Part shown: positions 50,101-62,890 of the stretch, piece after piece
How the letters are laid out: every line of letters starts with the position of its first letter
Position numbering within the stretch: the stretch's first letter is position 1
Origin: Isoperla grammatica
Taxonomy: Eukaryota; Arthropoda; Insecta; Plecoptera; Perlodidae
Assembly (NCBI GenBank): GCA_945910005.1
Contig: OX246746.1
Location: 21,961,095-22,025,094 of the forward strand
Length of the DNA: 64,000 nucleotides
Reading direction: 5' to 3'
The notes under the pieces: generated by a model
Databases searched by the model: none
Seen by the model: the letters and a program-made list of their open reading frames with translations, nothing else
Told to the model about the DNA's origin: nothing
Made by a program: the position numbers and the translations under genes

Positions 50101-53050
50101 CATGGTATAAGATGGTTGCTATACAACATGGTTTAAGATGGTTGCTATGCCACACGTAGCAGACAGTTGCTATACAACATGGTATTAGATGGTTGCTATG
50201 CAAAACGTAGCAGATAGTTGCTATACAACATGGTATTTGATGGTTGCTATGCAACACGTAGCAGATAGTTGCTATACAATATGGTATAAGATGGTTGCTA
50301 TGCAACACGAAGCAGATAATTGCTAAACATTATGGTTTAAGATGGTTGCTATTCAACACGTAGCAGATAGTTGCAATACAACATGGTATAAGATGGTTGC
50401 TATGCAACACGTAGCAAATAGTTGCTATACAACATGGTATTAGATAATTGCTATGCAACACGTAGCAGATAGTTGCTTCACAACATGGTATAAGATGGTT
50501 GCTATACAACATGGTTTAAGATGGTTGCTATGCCACACGTAGCAGATAGTTGCTATACAACATGGTATAAGATGGTTGCTATGCAACACGTAGCAGATAG
50601 TTGCTAAACAACATGGTATTAGATGGTTGCTATGCAACACGTAGCAGTTAGTTGCTATACAACATGGTATTAGATGATTGCTATACGACATGGTATTTGA
50701 TGGTTGCTATGCGACACGTAGCAGATAGCTGCTATACGACATGGTATAAGATGGTTTCTATATGCAACATGGTATTACATGGTTGATATACAACTCGGTA
50801 TAAGATGGTTGCTATGCAACACGTAGCAGATAGTTGCTATACAACATGGTATAAGATGGTTGCTATGCAACACGTAGCAGATAGTTGCTAAACAACATGG
50901 TATTAGATGGTTGCTATGCAACCCGTAGCAGATAGTTGCTATACAACATGGTATTAGATGGTTGCTATGCGACAAGTAGCAGATGGTTGCTATACAACAT
51001 GGTCTTAGATGGTTGCTGTGCAACACGTAGCAGATAGTTGCTGTACATTATGGTTTAAGATGGTTGCTATGCAACACGTAGCAGATAGTTGCTATACAAC
51101 ATGGTATAAGATGGTTGCTATACACCATGGTTTAAGATGGTTGCTATGCCACACGTAGCAGAAAGTTGCTAAACAACATGGAATTAGATGGTTGCTATGC
51201 AACACGTAGCAGATAGTTGCTATACAACATGGTATAAGATGGTTGCTATACAACATGGTTTAAGATGGTTGCTAAACAACATGGTATTAGATGGTTGCAA
51301 TGCAACACGTAGCAGATAGTTGCTATACAACATGGTATTAGATGGTTGCTATGCGACACGTAGCAGATGGTTGCTATACAACATGGTATTAGATGGTTGC
51401 TATGCAACACGTAGCAGATAGTTGCTATACATTATGGTTTAAGATGGTTGCTATGCAACACGTAGCAGATAGTTGCTATACAACATGGTATAAGATGGTT
51501 GCTATGAAACACGTAGCAGATAGTTGCTTTACAACATGGTATAAGATGGTTGCTATACAACATGGTTTAAGATGGTTGCTATGCCACACGTAGCAGATAG
51601 TTGCTAAACAACATGGTATTAGATGGTTGCTATGCAACACGTAGCAGATAGTTGCTATACAACATGGTATTAGATGGTTGCTATGCGACACGTAGCAGAT
51701 GGTTGCTATACAACATGGTAATAGATGGTTTCTATGCAACACGTAGAAGATAGTTGCTATACAACATGGTATTAGATGGTTGCTATGCAACACGTAGCAG
51801 ATAGTTGCTAAACAACATGGTATTAGATGGTTGCTATGCAACCCGTAGCAGATAGTTGATATACAACATGGTATTAGATGGTTGCTATGCGACAAGTAGC
51901 AGATGGTTGCTATACAACATGGTCTTAGATGGTTGCTGTGCAACACGTAGCAGATAGTTGCTGTACATTATGGTTTAAGATGGTTGCTATGCAACACGTA
52001 GCAGATAGTTGCTATACAACATGGTATAAGATGGTTGCTATACAACACGTAGCAGATAGTTGCTTTACAACATGGTATAAGATGGTTGCTATACACCATG
52101 GTTTAAGATGGTTGCTATGCCACACGTAGCAGAAAGTTGCTAAACAACATGGAATTAGATGGTTGCTATGCAACACGTAGCAGATAGTTGCTATACAACA
52201 TGGTATTAGATGGTTGCTATGCGACACGTAGCAGATGGTTGCTATACAACATGGTATTAGATGGTTGCTATGCAACACGTAACAAATAGTTGCTGTACAA
52301 CATAGTATTAGATGGTTGCTATGCAACACGTAGCAGATAGTTGCTTTACAACATGGTATAAGATGGTTGCTATACAACATGGTTTAAGATGGTTGCTATG
52401 CCACACGTAGCAGACAGTTGCTATACAACATGGTATTAGATGGTTGCTATGCAAAACGTAGCAGATAGTTGCTATACAACATGGTATTTGATGGTTGCTA
52501 TGCATCACGTAGCAGATAGTTGCTATACAATATGGTATAAGATGGTTGCTATGCAACACGAAGCAGATAATTGCTAAACATTATGGTTTAAGATGGTTGC
52601 TATTCAACACGTAGCAGATAGTTGCAATACAACATGGTATAAGATGGTTGCTATGCAACACGTAGCAAATAGTTGCTATACAACATGGTATTAGATAATT
52701 GCTATGCAACACGTAGCAGATAGTTGCTTCACAACATGGTATAAGATGGTTGCTATACAACATGGTTTAAGATGGTTGCTATGCCACACGTAGCAGATAG
52801 TTGCTATACAACATGGTATAAGATGGTTGCTATGCAACACGTAGCAGATAGTTGCTAAACAACATGGTATTAGATGGTTGCTATGCAACACGTAGCAGTT
52901 AGTTGCTATACAACATGGTATTAGATGATTGCTATACGACATGGTATTTGATGGTTGCTATGCGACACGTAGCAGATAGCTGCTATACGACATGGTATAA
53001 GATGGTTTCTATATGCAACATGGTATTACATGGTTGATATACAACTCGGT
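47108..53050. repeat. Higher-order-repeat cluster 3 (three units, first shortened)
   Basis: Markers at 48189, 50440 and 52691 are spaced 2,251 bp exactly. The first unit is about 740 bp short (536 + 204 bp, that is 21 + 8 monomers). Units 2 and 3 match cluster 2 at a 13,146-bp offset. Confidence 0.85.
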
Positions 53051-56000
53051 ATAAGATGGTTGCTATGCAACACGTAGCAGATAGTTGCTATACAACATGG
53101 TATTAGATGGTTGCTATGCAACACGTAGCAGATAGTTGCTATACAACATGGTATTAGATGGTTGCTATGTAACACGTAGCAGATAGTTGCTATACAACAT
53201 GGTAATAGATGGTTGCCATGCAACACGTAGCAGATAGTTGCTTTACAACATGGAATAAGCTGCTTGCTATGCAACACGTAGCAGACAGTTGCTATAAACA
53301 TGGTATAAGCTGGTTTCTATGCAACACGTAGCAATTAGTCGCTATACGACAAGGTATTAGATGGTTTCTATGCGACATGGTATTAGATGGTTGCTATGCA
53401 ACACGTAGCAGATGGTTGCTATGCAACACGTAACAGATGGTTGCTATACGACATGGTATTAGATGGTTGCTATGCAACACGTGGCAAATAGTTGCTATAC
53501 AACATGGAATTAGATAGTTGCTATGCGACACGTAGCAGATAGTTGCTATACAACATGGTATTAGATGGTTGCTATGCAATACGTATCAGATAGTTGCTAT
53601 TTATTATGGTTTAAGATGGTTGCTATGCAACACGTAGCAGATAGTTGCTATACAACATGGTATAAGATGGTTGCTATACAACATGGTTTAAGATGGTTGC
53701 TATGCAACACGTAGCAGATGGTTGCTATGCGACACGTAGCAGATGGTTGCTGTACAACATAGTATTAGATGGTTGCTATGCAACACGTAGCAGATAGTTG
53801 CTAAACAACATGGTATTAGATGGTTGCTATGCAACACGTAGCAGATAGTTGCTATACAACATGGTATTAGATGGTTGCTATGCGACACGTAGCAGATGGT
53901 TGCTATACAACATGGTATTAGATGGTTGCTATGCAACACGTAGCAGATAGTTGCTATACATTATGGTTTAAGATGGTTGCTATGCAACACGTAGCAGATA
54001 GTTGCTATACAACATGGTATAAGATGGTTGCTATGAAACACGTAGCAGATAGTTGCTTTACAACATGGTATAAGATGGTTGCTATACAACATGGTTTAAG
54101 ATGGTTGCTATGCCACACGTAGCAGATAGTTGCTAAACAACATGGTATTAGATGGTTGCTATGCAACACGTAGCAGATAGTTGCTATACAACATGGTATT
54201 AGATGGTTGCTATGCGACACGTAGCAGATGGTTGCTATACTGCATAATATTAGATGGTTGCTATGCAACACGTAGCAGATAGTTGCTATACGTTATGGTT
54301 TAAGATGGTTGCTATGCAACACGTAGCAGATAGTTGCTTTACAACATGGTATAAGATGGTTGCTATGCAACACGTGGCAGATAGTTGCTATACAACATGG
54401 TATTAGATGGTTGCTATGCAACACGTAGCAGATGGTTGCTATGCAACACGTAACAGATGGTTGCTATACGACATGGTATTAGATGGTTGCTATGCGACAC
54501 GTAGCAGATGGTTGCTATGCAACATGGTATAAGATGGTTGCTATGCAACACGTAGCAGATAGTTGCTATACATTATGGTTTAAGATGGTTGCTATGCAAC
54601 ACGTAGCAGATAGTTGCTATACAACATGGTATAATATGGTTGCTATGCAACACGTAGCAAATAGTTGCTATACAACATGGTATTAGATGGTTGCTATGCA
54701 ACACGTAGCAGATAGTTGCTTTACAACATGGTATAAGATGGTTGCTATACAACATGGTTTAAGATGGTTGCTATGCACACGTAGCAGATAGTTGCTATAC
54801 AACATGGTATTAGATGGTTGCTATGCAACACGTAGCAGATAGTTGCTATACAACATGGTATAAGATAGTTGCTATGCAACACGTAGCAGATAGTTGCTAA
54901 ACAACATGGTATTAGATGGTTGCTATGCAACACGTAGCAGATAGTTGCTATACAACATGTATTAGATGGTTGCTATGCAACACGTAGCAGATAGTTGCTT
55001 TACAACATGGTATAAGATGGTTGCTATACAACATGGTTTACAATGGTTGCTATGCCACACGTAGCAGATAGTTGCTAAACAACATGGTATTAGATGGTTG
55101 CTATGCAACACGTAGCAGATAGTTGCTATACAACATGATATTAGATGGTTGCTTTGCGACACGTAGCAGATGGTTGCTATACAACATGGTATAAGATGGT
55201 TGCTATGCAACACGTAGCAGATAGTTGCTATACATTATGGTTTAAGATGGTTGTTATGCAACACGTAGCAGATAGTTGCTATAGAATATGGTATAAGATG
55301 GTTGCTATGTCACACGTAGCAGATAGTTGCTATACAACATGGTATTAGATGGTTGCTATGCAACACGTAGCAGATAGTTGCTATACAACAAAGTATAAGA
55401 TGGTTGATATACAACATGGTATAAGATGATTGCTATGCAACACGTAGCAGATAGTTGCTATACAACATGGTATTAGATGGTTGCTATGTAACACGTAGCA
55501 GATAGTTGCTTTCCAACATGGTAATAGATGGTTGCCATGCAACACGTAGCAGATAGTTGCTATACAACATGGAGTAAGCTGCTTGCTATGCAACACGTAG
55601 CAGATAGTTGCTATAAACATGGTATTAGATGGTTGCTATGCAACACGTAGCAGATAGTTGCTATACAACATGGTTAGATGGTTGCTATGCAACACGTAAC
55701 AGATGGTTGCTATACGACATGGTATTAGATGGTTGCTATGCGACACGGTATTAGATGGTTGCTATGCAACACGTAGCAGATAGTTGCTATACATTATGGT
55801 TTAAGATGGTTGCTATGCAACACGTAGCAGATAGTTGCTAAACAACATGGTATAAGATGGTTGCTATGCAACACGTAGCAAATAGTTGCTATACAACATG
55901 GTATTAGATGGTTGCTATGCAACACGTAGCAGATAGTTGCTTTACAACATGGTATAAGATGGTTGGTATACAACATGATTTAAGATGGTTGCTATGCCCA

Positions 56001-56149
56001 CGTAGCAGATAGTTGCTATACAACATGGTATTAGATGGTTGCTATGCAACACGTAGCAGATAGTTGCTATACAACATGGTATTAGATGGTTGCTATGCAA
56101 CACGTAGCAGATAGTTGTTATACAACATGGTATAAGATGGTTGCTATGC
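53051..56149. repeat. Satellite spacer between clusters 3 and 4
   Basis: It shares its order with 39.9-42.9 kb at offsets of 13,146 and then 13,299 bp. The 153-bp difference equals three dimers. It lacks the edge-type and long block S sequence of the other spacers. Confidence 0.8.
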
Positions 56150-59100
56150 AACCTGAGCAGATAGTTGCTAAACAACATGGTATTAGATGGTTGCTATGCG
56201 ACAAGTAGCAGATGGTTGCTATACAACATGGTCTTAGATGGTTGCTGTGCAACACGTAGCAGATAGTTGCTGTACATTATGGTTTAAGATGGTTGCTATG
56301 CAACACGTAGCAGATAGTTGCTATACAACATGGTATAAGATGGTTGCTATACACCATGGTTTAAGATGGTTGCTATGCCACACGTAGCAGAAAGTTGCTA
56401 AACAACATGGAATTAGATGGTTGCTATGCAACACGTAGCAGATAGTTGCTATACAACATGGTATAAGATGGTTGCTATACAACATGGTTTAAGATGGTTG
56501 CTAAACAACATGGTATTAGATGGTTGCAATGCAACACGTAGCAGATAGTTGCTATACAACATGGTATTAGATGGTTGCTATGCGACACGTAGCAGATGGT
56601 TGCTATACAACATGGTATTAGATGGTTGCTATGCAACACGTAGCAGATAGTTGCTATACATTATGGTTTAAGATGGTTGCTATGCAACACGTAGCAGATA
56701 GTTGCTATACAACATGGTATAAGATGGTTGCTATGAAACACGTAGCAGATAGTTGCTTTACAACATGGTATAAGATGGTTGCTATACACCATGGTTTAAG
56801 ATGGTTGCTATGCCACACGTAGCAGAAAGTTGCTAAACAACATGGAATTAGATGGTTGCTATGCAACATTTAGCAGATAGTTGCTATACAACATGGTATA
56901 AGATGGTTGCTATACAACATGGTTTAAGATGGTTGCTAAACAACATGGTATTAGATGGTTGCAATGCAACACGTAGCAGATAGTTGCTATACAACATGGT
57001 ATTAGATGGTTGCTATGCGACACGTAGCAGATGGTTGCTATACAACATGGTAATAGATGGTTTCTATGCAACACGTAGAAGATAGTTGCTATACAACATG
57101 GTATTAGATGGTTGCTATGCAACACGTAGCAGATAGTTGCTAAACAACATGGTATTAGATGGTTGCTATGCAACCCGTAGCAGATAGTTGCTATACAACA
57201 TGGTATTAGATGGTTGCTATGCGACAAGTAGCAGATGGTTGCTATACAACATGGTCTTAGATGGTTGCTGTGCAACACGTAGCAGATAGTTGCTGTACAT
57301 TATGGTTTAAGATGGTTGCTATGCAACACGTAGCAGATAGTTGCTATACAACATGGTATAAGATGGTTGCTATACAACACGTAGCAGATAGTTGCTTTAC
57401 AACATGGTATAAGATGGTTGCTATACACCATGGTTTAAGATGGTTGCTATGCCACACGTAGCAGAAAGTTGCTAAACAACATGGAATTAGATGGTTGCTA
57501 TGCAACACGTAGCAGATAGTTGCTATACAACATGGTATTAGATGGTTGCTATGCGACACGTAGCAGATGGTTGCTATACAACATGGTATTAGATGGTTGC
57601 TATGCAACACGTAACAAATAGTTGCTGTACAACATAGTATTAGATGGTTGCTATGCAACACGTAGCAGATAGTTGCTTTACAACATGGTATAAGATGGTT
57701 GCTATACAACATGGTTTAAGATGGTTGCTATGCCACACGTAGCAGACAGTTGCTATACAACATGGTATTAGATGGTTGCTATGCAAAACGTAGCAGATAG
57801 TTGCTATACAACATCGTATTTGATGGTTGCTATGCAACACGTAGCAGATAGTTGCTATACAATATGGTATAAGATGGTTGCTATGCAACACGAAGCAGAT
57901 AATTGCTAAACATTATGGTTTAAGATGGTTGCTATTCAACACGTAGCAGATAGTTGCAATACAACATGGTATAAGATGGTTGCTATGCAACACGTAGCAA
58001 ATAGTTGCTATACAACATGGTATTAGATAATTGCTATGCAACACGTAGCAGATAGTTGCTTCACAACATGGTATAAGATGGTTGCTATACAACATGGTTT
58101 AAGATGGTTGCTATGCCACACGTAGCAGATAGTTGCTATACAACATGGTATAAGATGGTTGCTATGCAACACGTAGCAGATAGTTGCTAAACAACATGGT
58201 ATTAGATGGTTGCTATGCAACACGTAGCAGTTAGTTGCTATACAACATGGTATTAGATGATTGCTATACGACATGGTATTTGATGGTTGCTATGCGACAC
58301 GTAGCAGATAGCTGCTATACGACATGGTATAAGATGGTTTCTATATGCAACATGGTATTACATGGTTGATATACAACTCGGTATAAGATGGTTGCTATGC
58401 AACACGTAGCAGATAGTTGCTATACAACATGGTATAAGATGGTTGCTATGCAACACGTAGCAGATAGTTGCTAAACAACATGGTATTAGATGGTTGCTAT
58501 GCAACCCGTAGCAGATAGTTGCTATACAACATGGTATTAGATGGTTGCTATGCGACAAGTAGCAGATGGTTGCTATACAACATGGTCTTAGATGGTTGCT
58601 GTGCAACACGTAGCAGATAGTTGCTGTACATTATGGTTTAAGATGGTTGCTATGCAACACGTAGCAGATAGTTGCTATACAACATGGTATAAGATGGTTG
58701 CTATACACCATGGTTTAAGATGGTTGCTATGCCACACGTAGCAGAAAGTTGCTAAACAACATGGAATTAGATGGTTGCTATGCAACACGTAGCAGATAGT
58801 TGCTATACAACATGGTATAAGATGGTTGCTATACAACATGGTTTAAGATGGTTGCTAAACAACATGGTATTAGATGGTTGCAATGCAACACGTAGCAGAT
58901 AGTTGCTATACAACATGGTATTAGATGGTTGCTATGCGACACGTAGCAGATGGTTGCTATACAACATGGTATTAGATGGTTGCTATGCAACACGTAGCAG
59001 ATAGTTGCTATACATTATGGTTTAAGATGGTTGCTATGCAACACGTAGCAGATAGTTGCTATACAACATGGTATAAGATGGTTGCTATGAAACACGTAGC

Positions 59101-62100
59101 AGATAGTTGCTTTACAACATGGTATAAGATGGTTGCTATACAACATGGTTTAAGATGGTTGCTATGCCACACGTAGCAGATAGTTGCTAAACAACATGGT
59201 ATTAGATGGTTGCTATGCAACACGTAGCAGATAGTTGCTATACAACATGGTATTAGATGGTTGCTATGCGACACGTAGCAGATGGTTGCTATACAACATG
59301 GTAATAGATGGTTTCTATGCAACACGTAGAAGATAGTTGCTATACAACATGGTATTAGATGGTTGCTATGCAACACGTAGCAGATAGTTGCTAAACAACA
59401 TGGTATTAGATGGTTGCTATGCAACCCGTAGCAGATAGTTGCTATACAACATGGTATTAGATGGTTGCTATGCGACAAGTAGCAGATGGTTGCTATACAA
59501 CATGGTCTTAGATGGTTGCTGTGCAACACGTAGCAGATAGTTGCTGTACATTATGGTTTAAGATGGTTGCTATGCAACACGTAGCAGATAGTTGCTATAC
59601 AACATGGTATAAGATGGTTGCTATACAACACGTAGCAGATAGTTGCTTTACAACATGGTATAAGATGGTTGCTATACACCATGGTTTAAGATGGTTGCTA
59701 TGCCACACGTAGCAGAAAGTTGCTAAACAACATGGAATTAGATGGTTGCTATGCAACACGTAGCAGATAGTTGCTATACAACATGGTATTAGATGGTTGC
59801 TATGCGACACGTAGCAGATGGTTGCTATACAACATGGTATTAGATGGTTGCTATGCAACACGTAACAAATAGTTGCTGTACAACATAGTATTAGATGGTT
59901 GCTATGCAACACGTAGCAGATAGTTGCTTTACAACATGGTATAAGATGGTTGCTATACAACATGGTTTAAGATGGTTGCTATGCCACACGTAGCAGACAG
60001 TTGCTATACAACATGGTATTAGATGGTTGCTATGCAAAACGTAGCAGATAGTTGCTATACAACATGGTATTTGATGGTTGCTATGCAACACGTAGCAGAT
60101 AGTTGCTATACAATATGGTATAAGATGGTTGCTATGCAACACGAAGCAGATAATTGCTAAACATTATGGTTTAAGATGGTTGCTATTCAACACGTAGCAG
60201 ATAGTTGCAATACAACATGGTATAAGATGGTTGCTATGCAACACGTAGCAAATAGTTGCTATACAACATGGTATTAGATAATTGCTATGCAACACGTAGC
60301 AGATAGTTGCTTCACAACATGGTATAAGATGGTTGCTATACAACATGGTTTAAGATGGTTGCTATGCCACACGTAGCAGATAGTTGCTATACAACATGGT
60401 ATAAGATGGTTGCTATGCAACACGTAGCAGATAGTTGCTAAACAACATGGTATTAGATGGTTGCTATGCAACACGTAGCAGTTAGTTGCTATACAACATG
60501 GTATTAGATGATTGCTATACGACATGGTATTTGATGGTTGCTATGCGACACGTAGCAGATAGCTGCTATACGACATGGTATAAGATGGTTTCTATATGCA
60601 ACATGGTATTACATGGTTGATATACAACTCGGTATTAGATGGTTGCTATGCAACACGTAGCAGATAGTTGCTATACAACATGGTATAAGATGGTTGCTAT
60701 GCAACACGTAGCAGATAGTTGCTAAACAACATGGTATTAGATGGTTGCTATGCAACCCGTAGCAGATAGTTGCTATACAACATGGTATTAGATGGTTGCT
60801 ATGCGACAAGTAGCAGATGGTTGCTATACAACATGGTCTTAGATGGTTGCTGTGCAACACGTAGCAGATAGTTGCTGTACATTATGGTTTAAGATGGTTG
60901 CTATGCAACACGTAGCAGATAGTTGCTATACAACATGGTATAAGATGGTTGCTATACACCATGGTTTAAGATGGTTGCTATGCCACACGTAGCAGAAAGT
61001 TGCTAAACAACATGGAATTAGATGGTTGCTATGCAACACGTAGCAGATAGTTGCTATACAACATGGTATAAGATGGTTGCTATACAACATGGTTTAAGAT
61101 GGTTGCTAAACAACATGGTATTAGATGGTTGCAATGCAACACGTAGCAGATAGTTGCTATACAACATGGTATTAGATGGTTGCTATGCGACACGTAGCAG
61201 ATGGTTGCTATACAACATGGTATTAGATGGTTGCTATGCAACACGTAGCAGATAGTTGCTATACATTATGGTTTAAGATGGTTGCTATGCAACACGTAGC
61301 AGATAGTTGCTATACAACATGGTATAAGATGGTTGCTATGAAACACGTAGCAGATAGTTGCTTTACAACATGGTATAAGATGGTTGCTATACAACATGGT
61401 TTAAGATGGTTGCTATGCCACACGTAGCAGATAGTTGCTAAACAACATGGTATTAGATGGTTGCTATGCAACACGTAGCAGATAGTTGCTATACAACATG
61501 GTATTAGATGGTTGCTATGCGACACGTAGCAGATGGTTGCTATACAACATGGTAATAGATGGTTTCTATGCAACACGTAGAAGATAGTTGCTATACAACA
61601 TGGTATTAGATGGTTGCTATGCAACACGTAGCAGATAGTTGCTAAACAACATGGTATTAGATGGTTGCTATGCAACCCGTAGCAGATAGTTGCTATACAA
61701 CATGGTATTAGATGGTTGCTATGCGACAAGTAGCAGATGGTTGCTATACAACATGGTCTTAGATGGTTGCTGTGCAACACGTAGCAGATAGTTGCTGTAC
61801 ATTATGGTTTAAGATGGTTGCTATGCAACACGTAGCAGATAGTTGCTATACAACATGGTATAAGATGGTTGCTATACAACACGTAGCAGATAGTTGCTTT
61901 ACAACATGGTATAAGATGGTTGCTATACACCATGGTTTAAGATGGTTGCTATGCCACACGTAGCAGAAAGTTGCTAAACAACATGGAATTAGATGGTTGC
62001 TATGCAACACGTAGCAGATAGTTGCTATACAACATGGTATTAGATGGTTGCTATGCGACACGTAGCAGATGGTTGCTATACAACATGGTATTAGATGGTT

Positions 62101-62890
62101 GCTATGCAACACGTAACAAATAGTTGCTGTACAACATAGTATTAGATGGTTGCTATGCAACACGTAGCAGATAGTTGCTTTACAACATGGTATAAGATGG
62201 TTGCTATACAACATGGTTTAAGATGGTTGCTATGCCACACGTAGCAGACAGTTGCTATACAACATGGTATTAAATGGTTGCTATGCAAAACGTAGCAGAT
62301 AGTTGCTATACAACATGGTATTTGATGGTTGCTATGCAACACGTAGCAGATAGTTGCTATACAATATGGTATAAGATGGTTGCTATGCAACACGAAGCAG
62401 ATAATTGCTAAACATTATGGTTTAAGATGGTTGCTATTCAACACGTAGCAGATAGTTGCAATACAACATGGTATAAGATGGTTGCTATGCAACACGTAGC
62501 AAATAGTTGCTATACAACATGGTATTAGATAATTGCTATGCAACACGTAGCAGATAGTTGCTTCACAACATGGTATAAGATGGTTGCTATACAACATGGT
62601 TTAAGATGGTTGCTATGCCACACGTAGCAGATAGTTGCTATACAACATGGTATAAGATGGTTGCTATGCAACACGTAGCAGATAGTTGCTAAACAACATG
62701 GTATTAGATGGTTGCTATGCAACACGTAGCAGTTAGTTGCTATACAACATGGTATTAGATGATTGCTATACGACATGGTATTTGATGGTTGCTATGCGAC
62801 ACGTAGCAGATAGCTGCTATACGACATGGTATAAGATGGTTTCTATATGCAACATGGTATTACATGGTTGATATACAACTCGGTATAAGA
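56150..62890. repeat. Higher-order-repeat cluster 4 (three units)
   Basis: Markers at 58023, 60274 and 62525 are spaced 2,251 bp. From about 59.06 kb onward the sequence repeats cluster 3 and its following spacer at a constant 9,834-bp offset to the window end. The first unit is a rearranged hybrid: two landmark variants that are 536 bp apart in normal units are 639 bp apart here (56622 and 57261). Confidence 0.85.
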
